A stretch of 64,000 nt of DNA from Paenibacillus brevis. Its GTDB lineage: Bacteria > Bacillota > Bacilli > Paenibacillales > Paenibacillaceae. This document shows positions 25,835-36,500 of the stretch, piece after piece. The notes under the pieces were generated by a model, which saw only the letters and a program-made list of their open reading frames with translations, searched no databases and was not told the origin of the DNA. Position 1 is the stretch's first letter. Each line of letters begins with the position of its first letter. Made by a program: the position numbers and the translations under genes. The stretch lies in assembly GCF_018919145.1 (NCBI RefSeq), contig NZ_JAHLQJ010000006.1, forward strand, positions 186,001 to 250,000, in the 5' to 3' direction.

Positions 25835-26403
25835 GAATTTCATTCAAGCAGATTCGAATCGGCAAGATGTTTGCTGTGCTGAAGGGGGCTGTTATCCTGC
25901 CGATCAAGGCAAATTCAGTCGGTCGGCTAGGTCGAATTGCCGGAAGGCTGATGGTAAGAAACAAGGGGAAGCTCATCATAGGAGCCAATGTTTCTTTCCA
26001 TGCCAAGCCTTTTCCCTCGTCCATTTCGGTTGATAAACAGGCAAAGCTGTGGGTGGGCGATAATGTATTTTTTAATTACGGCCTTGATATCGGCTGCACA
26101 AAGTCCATTCGGATCGGTGACAATACGATCATTGGCCCGATGGTTAATATTATCGATACGAACTTTCATCCGGTAGATGTGGAGGATCAGTCGTTTAGCA
26201 AAGACATTGTCATCCGTGATAATGTCTGGATTGGCCGTGGTGTTCTTATATTACCCGGTATAACGATAGGACAAAATAGTGTGATTGCTGCGGGCAGTGT
26301 CGTAACGCGCAATATTCCGGACAATGTGTTGGCCGGAGGGGCACCTGCCAAGGTCATTCGGGAAATCCGCGTTCCGAGGGAATGGGTGCGCAGATATAAC
26401 TGA
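25831..26403 (+). CDS. Hexapeptide-repeat O-acetyltransferase (LbH family)
   Basis: 190 residues, ATG 25831, coupled to the previous gene. C-terminal left-handed beta-helix with hexapeptide rungs: IRIGDNTIIGPMVNI, IRDNVWIGRGVLILPGITIG and NSVIAAGSVVTRNIPDNVLA, ending with the usual GGAPAKVIREI loop. The His in DTNFHPVD is a probable catalytic residue of the maltose/galactoside-acetyltransferase type. It probably acetylates a sugar of the repeat unit with acetyl-CoA; serine acetyltransferase is unlikely in this setting. Confidence 0.87.
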   Translation: MRISFKQIRIGKMFAVLKGAVILPIKANSVGRLGRIAGRLMVRNKGKLIIGANVSFHAKPFPSSISVDKQAKLWVGDNVFFNYGLDIGCTKSIRIGDNTIIGPMVNIIDTNFHPVDVEDQSFSKDIVIRDNVWIGRGVLILPGITIGQNSVIAAGSVVTRNIPDNVLAGGAPAKVIREIRVPREWVRRYN

Positions 26404-26440
26404 GAAGAGTTGATTCCAGCATGTTTAGGGAGAGTTAGCG

Positions 26441-27472
26441 ATGAAAGTATGGATGTGGCCGAAATCTAGCGAGTTGAACTTTTACAATGATTTATTATCG
26501 AATTCGCTTTGCGGTGCGGGCTTGGACGTTATGGATCTGAGACATGGCAGGCTGATGCTGAAGGTCGGCCAAGTGAAATCAGGAGACATCGTTCACATTC
26601 ATTGGATGCATCATGCCTACCAAAATGAGAATCTGCTGCTGTTTATCGTGAAATCATTCATCTTGATATCGACGATGCTGTATTTGAAGTTAAGAAATGT
26701 ACAACTGATTTGGACCATTCACAATCTGTATCCGCATCATGTGAAATATCCAAGAATGGAGCGCTTTATGCGGTCCTTAATTTGCCGTTTTTGCAACAAG
26801 TTGATCGTCGCTTCCGAATCAATTAAGTCAAAGGTAATGACGGAGTTTGGCGTTCCGGATCATAAGCTGTTCGTGGTGAAACATGGTCATTATTTAGGTG
26901 TATACAGCCCCCATGGTAAGGATTTTAGACAAATATATAATATCGGCAAAGACAGCCATGTTTATTTGTTCATGGGCGCGATCAAGGCATATAAGGGTGT
27001 GGAGGATCTAGTAGAGGCCTTTAATTCAATAAAGACAGAACGATCTTACCTTATTATTGCGGGTAAAGCGGACCAGGAAATGCAAAATTATTTGCAGGCT
27101 ATCAGAGATAAGGATCGGGTGATTATGGATCTGCGATTCATACCTAATGAAGAGGTTGCCGATCTGATCCATGCGGTGGACGTCATGGTGATGCCTTACA
27201 AGGAAATTACAACCTCCGGCACCGCTATACTCGGGTTGTCGTTCAAGAAGTTGATGGTTATGCCTAAAAATGATTTTATTGATGATTATTTCAGAGAAGA
27301 CATGGTTGTCAGTTATGATCCGTCAGAAGGCAATGGATTAAAGAATGCAATGAAGAGGGCCTTAAATATGAAAAGGGAAGAGAAATCACCGGAATATGAA
27401 GAAGTGCTTAGGGAATTAGACTGGAGGCTCATTGCAAGGCAAATTAAAGACGTTTATCAAGGATGGGGATGA
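26441..27472 (+). CDS. Glycosyltransferase (GT-B type)
   Basis: 343 residues, ATG 26441 with GGGAGAG upstream. N-terminal half with GDIVHIHWMHHAYQ and LIWTIHNLYPHHVKYP, a pattern of GT4 enzymes from mannosyl- or glucuronosyltransferase groups; C-terminal VYLFMGAIKAYKGVEDLVEA and DVMVMPYKEITTSGTAIL, where the second-domain nucleotide loop ends in SGTA instead of the E-x7-E of the other genes. Donor unknown. Lies between the acetyltransferase and the GT2 gene, three bases before the latter. Confidence 0.8.
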   Translation: MKVWMWPKSSELNFYNDLLSNSLCGAGLDVMDLRHGRLMLKVGQVKSGDIVHIHWMHHAYQNENLLLFIVKSFILISTMLYLKLRNVQLIWTIHNLYPHHVKYPRMERFMRSLICRFCNKLIVASESIKSKVMTEFGVPDHKLFVVKHGHYLGVYSPHGKDFRQIYNIGKDSHVYLFMGAIKAYKGVEDLVEAFNSIKTERSYLIIAGKADQEMQNYLQAIRDKDRVIMDLRFIPNEEVADLIHAVDVMVMPYKEITTSGTAILGLSFKKLMVMPKNDFIDDYFREDMVVSYDPSEGNGLKNAMKRALNMKREEKSPEYEEVLRELDWRLIARQIKDVYQGWG

Positions 27473-27475
27473 ACG

Positions 27476-28381
27476 ATGGATAGAGTCGTAACGGTTGCAA
27501 TTTGTACGCATAATCGAGCAAAAGATACAAGTGAAGCTATTGAGAGTGTATTGCTCCAGAGTTATGTGAAAGAGGATATCGAAATTATTGTTATCGACAA
27601 TCGATCCACGGATAACACCATGGATATGGTGAACGATCTGAGGCGTCGTCACGGATCAAGGATACGTTATATTTATGAGAACAAGCTCGGATTATCGGTT
27701 GCCCGGAATCGGGCGATACATGAAGCAAGGGGCGAGTATATTCTTTTTCTCGATGATGATGCGATAGCTTCTAAAGATTGGGTGCTTGAAATTGTAGATG
27801 TTTTTGAAAGTGACCCTGCGATCGGTTGTGTTGGCGGGAGAATAGATCCGATCTGGGAATCAGCAGAGCCCTATTGGATTCCGGAAGAGCATCGTTCGGT
27901 GTTTACGATTCTCGATTATTCCAGCAAAGTACAGGAAATGCCTGCTCCGTTTATTCCATACGGCGCGAATGTCGCCTTTCGAACTAGTATTTTTAAGCAT
28001 ATAAAGCCGTTCCGAGAGGACCTGGGGCGCGTCGGAAATAAATTGCTGTCGAGCGAAGAGAGCGAGTTGATTGCAAGGCTTCGGGAAAATTACAAAGTAT
28101 ACTATACGCCTTATGGACAGGTCCAGCATAAAATAGCGAAGGAAAGAACGACAAAGAAGTGGTTCCTGAAGCGGATATTCTGGCAGGGGGTAAGCGATGC
28201 GGTGAAACGCCAGGATAACAGCCCTATTCTTGTGATCAAGCATATTATCCGTATGCTGCAGGCTGTTTTGTCGTCGATACTCTCCATTTTTCATTATAAG
28301 TCCTTCATCAGGCAGATTACTAAAATTTGTTACCGGAATGGATCGCTAGTCGGTATCCTCCGCTACAACGGTAGGGGATGA
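27476..28381 (+). CDS. GT2-family glycosyltransferase
   Basis: 301 residues, ATG 27476 with GGATGGGGATGA upstream. GT-A fold: VTVAICTHNRAKDTSEAIES at the start, IIVIDNRSTDNTMD, and the DxD-type LFLDDDAIASKDWVLEI; then GCVGGRIDPIW and PYGANVAFRTSIFK. Inverting enzyme that adds one sugar. C-terminal 60 residues carry a hydrophobic stretch that may be membrane-associated. The spacing of 3 bp to the previous gene supports a single operon. Confidence 0.86.
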   Translation: MDRVVTVAICTHNRAKDTSEAIESVLLQSYVKEDIEIIVIDNRSTDNTMDMVNDLRRRHGSRIRYIYENKLGLSVARNRAIHEARGEYILFLDDDAIASKDWVLEIVDVFESDPAIGCVGGRIDPIWESAEPYWIPEEHRSVFTILDYSSKVQEMPAPFIPYGANVAFRTSIFKHIKPFREDLGRVGNKLLSSEESELIARLRENYKVYYTPYGQVQHKIAKERTTKKWFLKRIFWQGVSDAVKRQDNSPILVIKHIIRMLQAVLSSILSIFHYKSFIRQITKICYRNGSLVGILRYNGRG

Positions 28382-28390
28382 GCAAATAAT

Positions 28391-29743
28391 ATGAATCAGC
28401 TCATGTTTCGTAAAGCATGGAGTGGTGATGGATTAGTTCAGACGATCTTTCGTACCAGTGCAACAAATCTCTTATTGATGGTTATCAGTACGCTTACCTC
28501 GATTGTGACGGCCCGTATGTTTGGAGTTGTCGGGAAAGGTGAATTCTCGGCTATTATCTTCTGGCCAACACTACTTGCAGGCCTTGTGGGATTTGGCCTT
28601 CCGACATCCCTAATCTACAACCTCAAACAAAATCGGGGCAGGGAGGCCGATTTTGTAAGGGCAGGCTTCCTATTTCAAGTGCCCGTCAGCATCATCGCGG
28701 GTGTTATTGCTTGGACCTGGCTGCCCTCATGGCTTGGAAATTATCCTGAGGCGGTTATCCAGACCTCCAGGTGGTACACGGTACTGATGCTGCCGATCTT
28801 GCTTGCGGTTAATTTGATCTCTGCATTAGCGCAAAGCTGCGGCAAATTTAACGTGTATAACGGCGTACGTTTATTTTTTCCGCTAATCAATCTTGCCGGA
28901 CTTATCGCACTGTGGATTATTGGAAACTTAAGTCTTCATTATGCGGCACTGGCTTTTCTTCTAACCAGTGTATTTGTCATTTTTTGGGCTCTGTACAGGT
29001 TGCGGGATGATCTTCGAATTAACTGGTTTAGAGGTTTAGGCAATACCATGGCGGCAAAGGCTTTATTCGGTTATGGAAGCAAAGTATTTGGCGTAGAGCT
29101 GCTGGGGACCCTGTATTCTCAATTCGATAAGCTTGTCATTCTATCGATGCTAACAGCAAGAGATCTAGGTCTGTATACCGTCGTATATGCGTTATCACGG
29201 GTATTTAACGTTGTTCAGACAGCGATTACGAATGTTATTTTTCCGAAGGTAACCGGTATGGCGGCGGATGCGATTATGACTACGGTTGGGCGGGCGTTTC
29301 GTTTATCGATGCTCTTGATGATGATTGTTGTTATTCCCTGTATGTTCATCGGCCGATTCCTGATGGGGATATTATTCGGTGCGCCTTTCTTAGAAGCCAG
29401 TGGAGCTTTCTATCTTTTGTCTATAGAGTGTATCCTCGGAGGCGGCTCATGGATCCTGGCATCCTCTTTCAACGCGATGGGTAGACCCGGACTTGTACTG
29501 ATACGGCAACTTATAGCCCTGGCAGTAACGATCGGGTTATTTTTTGTATTGGTTCCATTATATGGCCTTAACGGGATCGCGCTTGCTTTATTAATCGGCG
29601 CTGTCATCCGATTATTGGTGACGATGGCCGCCATGAGAATTGTATTTCAAGTAAAGATGAGCACTCTGTTATTTGATAAAAATGACTTTCGTTTTTTGCT
29701 GGAACGCATAAAGGACAAGACAAAAATTAAAGGAGTGCGCTGA
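28391..29743 (+). CDS. Wzx-like flippase
   Basis: 450 residues, ATG 28391. About twelve to fourteen transmembrane helices of the polysaccharide-transport MATE/MVF superfamily, beginning ATNLLLMVISTLTSIVTARM and including WPTLLAGLVGFGLPTSLIYN and the signature-like QFDKLVILSMLTARDLGLYT. It flips the undecaprenyl-linked repeat unit to the outer face for the polymerase at 22115. Followed 1 bp later by the pyruvyltransferase gene. Confidence 0.88.
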   Translation: MNQLMFRKAWSGDGLVQTIFRTSATNLLLMVISTLTSIVTARMFGVVGKGEFSAIIFWPTLLAGLVGFGLPTSLIYNLKQNRGREADFVRAGFLFQVPVSIIAGVIAWTWLPSWLGNYPEAVIQTSRWYTVLMLPILLAVNLISALAQSCGKFNVYNGVRLFFPLINLAGLIALWIIGNLSLHYAALAFLLTSVFVIFWALYRLRDDLRINWFRGLGNTMAAKALFGYGSKVFGVELLGTLYSQFDKLVILSMLTARDLGLYTVVYALSRVFNVVQTAITNVIFPKVTGMAADAIMTTVGRAFRLSMLLMMIVVIPCMFIGRFLMGILFGAPFLEASGAFYLLSIECILGGGSWILASSFNAMGRPGLVLIRQLIALAVTIGLFFVLVPLYGLNGIALALLIGAVIRLLVTMAAMRIVFQVKMSTLLFDKNDFRFLLERIKDKTKIKGVR

Positions 29744-29744
29744 G

Positions 29745-30719
29745 ATGTCGATGGAACTGAAAGTTCATCCGATGGATGTGCTGAAAAATCAGCTTCGTAA
29801 AATATTGCATGTGATTCCGCCGGGATCAAGCATTTACTATGTCGATTATCCCGTTCACAGCAATGGCGGTGATTTGCTAATTATGAAAGGCACAGAGGCA
29901 TTTTTCAAGGATTTTGATATCCTTGTTCAAGCGCGATATAGTGTCCTGGATTTCCCTGACAAGCTGAATATTCCCGAAGACCAGATCATTGTTCTCCATG
30001 GCGGAGGGAATTTTGGAGACTTGTACCCTGCACACCAAAAGCTGCGTGAGAAAATAATTACGGATTACCCTCATCACCGGGTCGTTATTCTGCCGCAGAC
30101 TATCTTTTATATAGAAGAATCCGAATTCAATCGTACGGCTCAAATTTTCAATCAGCACAGTGACATCCATCTCTATGTTCGAGACACCTTGTCCTACGGT
30201 ATGGCGTCGGAGAAGTTCGGTACGTGTAACGTCTATTTATCGCCGGATATGGCTCATCAATTGTGGCCAATCATGCCTACGAGTGATCCAGTGAAGGAAT
30301 TGCTGTACTTTTTCCGTACAGATATTGAGAAGACGAAAGAGCAAGAAGAGCTGGAATTATCGGGACGCGGCGACTATCTGGATTGGATTTCATTATATAA
30401 CCGGGTCGAGAAGAAAACGATCAGTATGATTGTTAACCGAATGCGAAAAGGCGGAGGTCCGCTTCCCATGCAAGCGATTTGGAGCAAGTATACGGATTAT
30501 CTCGTGGATAAAGCCGTCAGACGGTTCAGCGGCTATCAGCATGTGCAGACTTCCAGACTTCATGGACATATCTTGTCTTGCTTGTTGGACAAGCCTAATA
30601 TATTGCTCGATAATTCATACGGCAAAAATTCCAATTACTATAACACTTGGACAAGCGGAATCAAATCCGCGCAGCTAGTTGCGGCAAGCCCCCAAACTGA
30701 GCTTATGCTTTCGAAGTAA
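29745..30719 (+). CDS. Polysaccharide pyruvyl transferase
   Basis: 324 residues, ATG 29745, AAGGAG 9 bases upstream inside the flippase gene end. PS_pyruv_trans fold: YVDYPVHSNGGDLLIMKGTE, VLHGGGNFGDLYPAHQKLRE, VVILPQTIFY, and a C-terminal TSRLHGHILSCLLDKPNILL with the conserved RxHGH. It adds a ketal-linked pyruvate from phosphoenolpyruvate to a hexose of the repeat unit, giving the polymer acidic groups. EpsO of Bacillus is a family example. Confidence 0.9.
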   Translation: MSMELKVHPMDVLKNQLRKILHVIPPGSSIYYVDYPVHSNGGDLLIMKGTEAFFKDFDILVQARYSVLDFPDKLNIPEDQIIVLHGGGNFGDLYPAHQKLREKIITDYPHHRVVILPQTIFYIEESEFNRTAQIFNQHSDIHLYVRDTLSYGMASEKFGTCNVYLSPDMAHQLWPIMPTSDPVKELLYFFRTDIEKTKEQEELELSGRGDYLDWISLYNRVEKKTISMIVNRMRKGGGPLPMQAIWSKYTDYLVDKAVRRFSGYQHVQTSRLHGHILSCLLDKPNILLDNSYGKNSNYYNTWTSGIKSAQLVAASPQTELMLSK

Positions 30720-30754
30720 GTTTTGCTCCACAAAACTTTGTAGGAGAGGATATC

Positions 30755-32134
30755 ATGAAAATTGTTCTTCTATCAGGGGGATCAGGTAAACGCCTGTGGC
30801 CCTTATCGAATGAATCGCGCTCCAAACAGTTTTTGAAGGTGCTTGAGAATGAGGCTGGCGAGCGCGAGTCCATGGTGCAGCGCGTATGGAGGCAGATTTC
30901 TAAGGCTGGCCTTCGTGAGCATGCATTTATTGGGACCAGTAAGGCACAGGTTGAAATGATTCATAGCCAACTCGGAAGCGAGATTGAAGTCATCGTTGAG
31001 CCAGAGCGGAGAGATACATTTCCGGCGATTGCACTGGCAGCTGCCTACTTATATTCGGTACAAGATGTTGCCCTGAACGAGACCATCGTTGTAATGCCAG
31101 TTGATCCTTACGTGGAGGAATCATTCTTCTATAAGACGAAGGAGCTTGAGGAGGTTCTTCAGCAATCCGGTGCGGATTTAGCGCTTATGGGAGTAAAGCC
31201 GACATATCCTTCCGAGAAATATGGATATATCGTCCCCGATAACGGCGCTGCAGTTGAGGATGATGAGCCGTTCGTAACTGTTCATAGTTTTAAAGAGAAA
31301 CCCCGCGAGGAAGAGGCGGTAGCCATGATAGAGCAGGCTGCGCTTTGGAACTGCGGTGTTTTTGCTTTTAAGCTTGATTTTCTGATTAACATCTTAATTG
31401 CGAGTGACTTTCCGATCCAGTATGACGAGATGTTGAAGCAATACGGCAGACTTCCCAAGACTAGCTTTGACTATGAGGTTGTGGAGAAAGCGAAGCATAT
31501 TGTCGCACTTCCTTATGGGGGGGATTGGAAGGATCTTGGAACGTGGAACACGCTTACGGAAGAAATCGAGTCCTCCATTGTTGGCAATGGAATGATGAGC
31601 GGCGCTTGTCATAATACGCATGTCATCAATGAACTAGATATACCCATTACACTGCTTAATTTATCCAACGTTGTCGTAGCGGCAAGTCCGGACGGCATTC
31701 TGGTATCGGACAAGGCTGCAAGTCCGATGATCAAGGAGGTCATGAAGCATTCGGACCAGCGGCCGATGTACGAAGAGCGGCGTTGGGGAGGTTACCGGGT
31801 ACTGGACTACTTGAAGTATCCGGATGGTAAAGAAGTTCTAACGAAGCGAATCTGCATTACGCCAGGTCAGAACTTAAGTTACCAATACCATCTGCTCCGA
31901 GATGAAGTATGGACGATCGTATCCGGTGAAGGTGAGATGGTGCTTGACGGCAAGCACTTTCCGGTGAAGCCGGGCGATGTCCTGGTTATATCCAAAGACA
32001 GCAGACACAGCCTGCGTGCTGTAACTGAAATGGACATTATCGAAGTTCAGACCGGGACTGAGCTTATTGAAGAAGATATCGTAAGGCTTGCTTTTGATTG
32101 GAATGAAATTATACAGCTTTGCACGGTTAATTGA
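30755..32134 (+). CDS. manC: Mannose-1-phosphate guanylyltransferase (ManC-like)
   Basis: 459 residues, ATG 30755 with AGGAGAGG upstream. N-terminal nucleotidyltransferase with LSGGSGKRLWPLSNESRSKQ and ERRDTFPAIALAAAY and VVMPVDPYV; C-terminal region with KRICITPGQNLSYQYHLLRD and GEGEMVLDGKHFPVKPGDVL, a cupin module as in bifunctional ManC/AlgA proteins. It makes GDP-mannose from mannose-1-phosphate and GTP. The cupin may carry phosphomannose isomerase activity or be only structural; that cannot be decided by eye. Confidence 0.9.
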   Translation: MKIVLLSGGSGKRLWPLSNESRSKQFLKVLENEAGERESMVQRVWRQISKAGLREHAFIGTSKAQVEMIHSQLGSEIEVIVEPERRDTFPAIALAAAYLYSVQDVALNETIVVMPVDPYVEESFFYKTKELEEVLQQSGADLALMGVKPTYPSEKYGYIVPDNGAAVEDDEPFVTVHSFKEKPREEEAVAMIEQAALWNCGVFAFKLDFLINILIASDFPIQYDEMLKQYGRLPKTSFDYEVVEKAKHIVALPYGGDWKDLGTWNTLTEEIESSIVGNGMMSGACHNTHVINELDIPITLLNLSNVVVAASPDGILVSDKAASPMIKEVMKHSDQRPMYEERRWGGYRVLDYLKYPDGKEVLTKRICITPGQNLSYQYHLLRDEVWTIVSGEGEMVLDGKHFPVKPGDVLVISKDSRHSLRAVTEMDIIEVQTGTELIEEDIVRLAFDWNEIIQLCTVN

Positions 32135-32160
32135 ACCATTTAAATGAAGGAGTGAGAGAT

Positions 32161-33495
32161 ATGAACATTACGATCATCGGAACCGGATATGTAGGGCTAG
32201 TGTCCGGCGTCTGTTATGCAGAGATCGGTAACGACGTCATCTGTGTAGATAAGGACCCGTATAAGATTGATATGTTAAACAAGGGTAAGGTTCCTATTTA
32301 TGAACCAGGCCTAAAGGAACTGATTGCAACTAATCGTTTGGCGGGAAGGCTAGCATTTACATCTAATTTATCGAATGCTGTAAGGCATTCCGACATTGTC
32401 ATCATAGCAGTCGGAACGCCGCCTCTGCCCAATGGGGAAGCAAATCTGTCCTACATCGATCAAGCGGCGATTGAAATCGCGAAAGCGATGAACGGATACA
32501 AAATCATTACAGTGAAAAGTACTGTACCGGTGGGAACAAATGAAAGACTTGCCAAATTAATTAAATCGCATACAAACATGGCGTTTGATAGCATTTCTCT
32601 GCCGGAATTTCTGCGGGAAGGTTCTGCGATTCAGGATACGCTTTATCCTGACCGAGTCATCATCGGCGCCGAATACCAGAATGCGGCAGACACGATGGTT
32701 CAGCTACATAAGCCGTTGACACAGAACATTGTCGTGACAGATATCCGCAGCGCAGAAATGATCAAGTATGCATCTAATGCATTTCTTGCAACGAAAATTT
32801 CATTTATTAACGAAATTGCTAACATATGCGAGAAAGTCGGTGCAGACGTGACTAAGGTTGCGGAGGGGATGGGGTATGACAAACGAATAGGGTCTTCATT
32901 TTTAAAGGCCGGGATCGGCTATGGAGGCTCATGTTTTCCAAAGGATACGAGTGCGCTCATTCAAATTGCCGGAAATGTTGATTACGAATTCAAGTTGCTT
33001 CGATCGGTCGTAGAGGTGAATCAGGATCAAAGATTTAACGTTATCCGCAAGCTGGAGACGATTTTTGACGGTGAGTTAAACGGAACAACGATTGCGGTCT
33101 GGGGACTCTCGTTCAAACCGAATACCGATGATGTACGTGAATCGCCGGCGTTGGAGATCATTCAGCATCTGGTTGATAACGGAGTAAGAGTAAAAACCTA
33201 TGACCCTGTAGCGATGGAAAGCTTCCAATCTCTATTTGGAAAGGAGGGTGTGATATGGTGTGAGGATGCGATGGAAGCAGCACAAGATGCAGATGCGCTA
33301 TGTTTACTTACGGAATGGCATGAGTTTGCAAAAGTTGATCTTCATGAACTGCAAAAGGTATTGAAACAGCCGATTCTAATCGATGGGCGTAATGTATTCA
33401 ATGAGGAACAAGTACTTGGAACCGGCTTTATTTATTACTCGGTAGGTCGTCCTAATTTAAATCAAGGCGTGAAAGAGAAGGTGCCTGCTCTCTAG
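32161..33495 (+). CDS. UDP-glucose 6-dehydrogenase
   Basis: 444 residues from ATG 32161 (AAGGAGTG 9-10 bases upstream); an in-frame ATG at 32131 is less well placed. Rossmann motif ITIIGTGYVGLVSGVCYAEI, STVPVGTNE, and catalytic Cys258 in IGYGGSCFPKDTSALIQIAG; C-terminal dimerisation and UDP-binding domain with WGLSFKPNTDDVRESPALEI. It oxidises UDP-glucose to UDP-glucuronate with two NAD+. Related enzymes are activated by BY-kinase phosphorylation, so the kinase at 18484 is a plausible regulator. Confidence 0.93.
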   Translation: MNITIIGTGYVGLVSGVCYAEIGNDVICVDKDPYKIDMLNKGKVPIYEPGLKELIATNRLAGRLAFTSNLSNAVRHSDIVIIAVGTPPLPNGEANLSYIDQAAIEIAKAMNGYKIITVKSTVPVGTNERLAKLIKSHTNMAFDSISLPEFLREGSAIQDTLYPDRVIIGAEYQNAADTMVQLHKPLTQNIVVTDIRSAEMIKYASNAFLATKISFINEIANICEKVGADVTKVAEGMGYDKRIGSSFLKAGIGYGGSCFPKDTSALIQIAGNVDYEFKLLRSVVEVNQDQRFNVIRKLETIFDGELNGTTIAVWGLSFKPNTDDVRESPALEIIQHLVDNGVRVKTYDPVAMESFQSLFGKEGVIWCEDAMEAAQDADALCLLTEWHEFAKVDLHELQKVLKQPILIDGRNVFNEEQVLGTGFIYYSVGRPNLNQGVKEKVPAL

Positions 33496-33540
33496 AGGCG
33501 GTTAAAAGGGATTTACCAAATTATATCCGAGGTGAATAAG

Positions 33541-36500
33541 ATGTCGCTTAGAAAAAAAGTAACTGTATCCGCGCTTGTACTTTCTATGCTGACCGCATCT
33601 GTTGGGATCTTGCCATTCAGCACAAAGGGTCCCATGGAGAAACTGAGCCCGATCCAGAGGGCGAATGCTGCCGAAATGGAGCAGTCATCAGGATTTTTCA
33701 GGGAACGATTGAGCGAATTATACGCTGCTCTAGCAAGTGATCCTGCGGGACTCCAAGATGTCATAAATCTGCGTGAAGAAATAACCAGACTTCAATTCGT
33801 AGAAGTCCAACCTCTAATCAGTCCGATCTGGAGCAAGGTGAATGCAAGACTCCCTGAAACCGTTGATCGGAAGGAACTAAGAGAAGGTCTGATTCAACTT
33901 TTCAGGACGGTCAGTACGATCCAAACCATGTCGGAATTGGAGGCGCTTCGATCCGATCCTGAATTCAACGCGACGTTGAGAACGATTGCGACCGCAATCG
34001 GACATGAAGATTTAAGTGTGGATGATTTCATTGTATTTCTGTTTGGGGACGGCGGAAGCCGTTTGGGCTTGGAAGGGACAGTCGCCGGCACCCTGGGAAA
34101 TATGCCCTTGACCCAGTTAGCGGGATTAATAGGTAATAGCCAAGCTGCTACCGAGATCCTGCTCCAAGCGGTAGACAAGCTGCTAGAGGAAAATGATGCG
34201 TATAGAATCAGCTCCATTTTGAAGGAAATGGACATTTCTTCTCAGGATATTAGGTCATTGTTGATTAGCCTGCAGGGCAAGCTTCAATATGATGATCAGG
34301 CTATCCATGCTATGACTATGGCTTATGTTCGTACAACCGTAAAGGCTACAGCCCAAATCAGCGAGGATGGGCGTCAACATATTTACAGTTTGAATGCATT
34401 CGGAATAGAAATTCCGGCTTTCATACTGGAATGGAGCAAGGTATCCGGGGATGCGGTCGTAAGCGTAGCCTCAAACGGAGTTGTAACGATTCCTGAGGGC
34501 GCAGGCAGCGGTTCAGCCGTGATTCAAGCCAAACTGGTGAACCCTTATGGCAGCGGCACGGGTGTGATTTTTCAAAAAGAAGTGACTTTGAGAGAGACTT
34601 CAGGGGAAGAAACGGTGTTTCCAAGTGAGCGGTTCTTGGAACGGATGAATAAATTGCATGCGGCCCTTGCAGCAGGGGATCCAGCCGATATTCAGGATGT
34701 GAGGAATCTTCGTGATGAAATTGCTGGACTCGATCCGGTTCTGGATGAAGCATTGATTGATCCGGTATGGAACAAAATAGCTCCTAAGCTGCCGTCAACA
34801 GTGGATCAGGCTGAACTGAAAGCAAACCTCTTCCAGATGATTAAGGAAGTAGGTTCATTCCAATATGATCCAACCGCATCAGAGCTCGAAGCGATTCGAA
34901 GTAATCCGAAGTTCCGCAGTACGCTGAAGACGATTGCGGGGGCTGGCGGCGATAGCCAAATCGTTATGGATGATTTCTTGTTGTTCATGTTCGGTGATGG
35001 CGACTCTCGTAAGGGCATCGAAGGAACGATCCGGGATTTACTAGTAAATATGAATGCCGCTGAGCTATTAGGATTGCTGGGTAACAATGAAGCCATTACC
35101 GCGGTGCTGCTTCAAGCAACAGAGCAATTGCTCAGTGAAACCGCTGAATATAAGTTTAGCTCGATTTTAGAGAAGCTTGAGGTGACACCGCAGGATCTGA
35201 GGTCAACGGTGCTAAACTACCAGATCAGGCTACAATATGATGTGCCGGCAATTAACGCAATGGCGGTCGCATATATGCGTTCAGAATCTACCGAATTGGT
35301 CGATGTAAGCGAAGATGGCCGACAACATATTTACAGTTTGAAGGTGTTTGGAGTCGACGTGCCTGCTATTGCTTTAAAGTGGGTCAAAGTATCAGGAAGC
35401 GGTGATATCGATGTATTGCCAAACGGTACGGTTACGCTTGCTACGCATGTACCGAGTGCTTCCGCAGTTATTCAAGCACAGCTTTTCAACCCTTATGGCG
35501 GAAATGCTAAAGTGATTTTTGAGAAAGAAGTTACATTAACGGCCTCTATTGAAGAAGGAAACATCTTTCCAGTAGAGCAATTTCTAGAACGAATGGAGAA
35601 GCTGCATGCTGCTCTTCAGGCAAATGGATATTCAGATGTAAGGGATGTTCGCAGGTTATGGGATGAGCTCAATAGCCTGAATGCCACGAAGGACGCTGCT
35701 CTGATCAATCAGATATGGAAGCCCATTGCAGAGAAGCTCCCGGATTCTGCTGATAAAAATGAAGTGAAGAAGAATTTGTTTGAACTCATTACTTCAGTTA
35801 GTTCCATACCTTATGACCTGGAGGGTTCCCGCCTTGAAGCCATTCGCACGAATCCGGACTTCGTGGCAACGATGGAAATCATTGCGGAGGCTGCAGGAGT
35901 ATCCAATCTATCGATCGACGATGTCCTTATTCTGCTATATGGTGATAATGGTGGTCATAGTGGAGTCGAAGGAGCCGTACGCAATACGATATCGAATATG
36001 AGTTCAAAAGAATTGGCCGCATTATTGAAAAACAAGAATGGTCTCGATCGTGTCAAAGAGGCAGCGCTGGAAGCGGTTCTATCGGATCGGAACGGATATG
36101 CGTTAAGTGAAGCCTTGTTTAACCTTGGTGTTAAACCGCAGGATGCAACTTCTTTGGTACAGAAATTCAAGACAAAACTAAGATATGATGTGCCGGCGGT
36201 CAGAGCAATAACTGCTGCCTTTATCTCTTCCGAAGCAGAATCAAAGGCAGAGATTACTCAAAATGGGCGCCAACATGTCTATACGCTGACGGTTCTGGGT
36301 GTTGAGCTTCCTTCCTCAGCTCTGAAGTGGAAAAAGGTATCCGGAAGCAAGGATGTAAAGGTAACCTCAAACGGAAAAGTAACCATCGATAAGAAAGTCC
36401 AAAAGGGTACCGCTATTATTCAGGCTACACTGGTTAATTTATTCGGGGGCAATTCCAAAGTTATCTTTACCCAAGAGATTACGCTGACCAATGGAGTGGT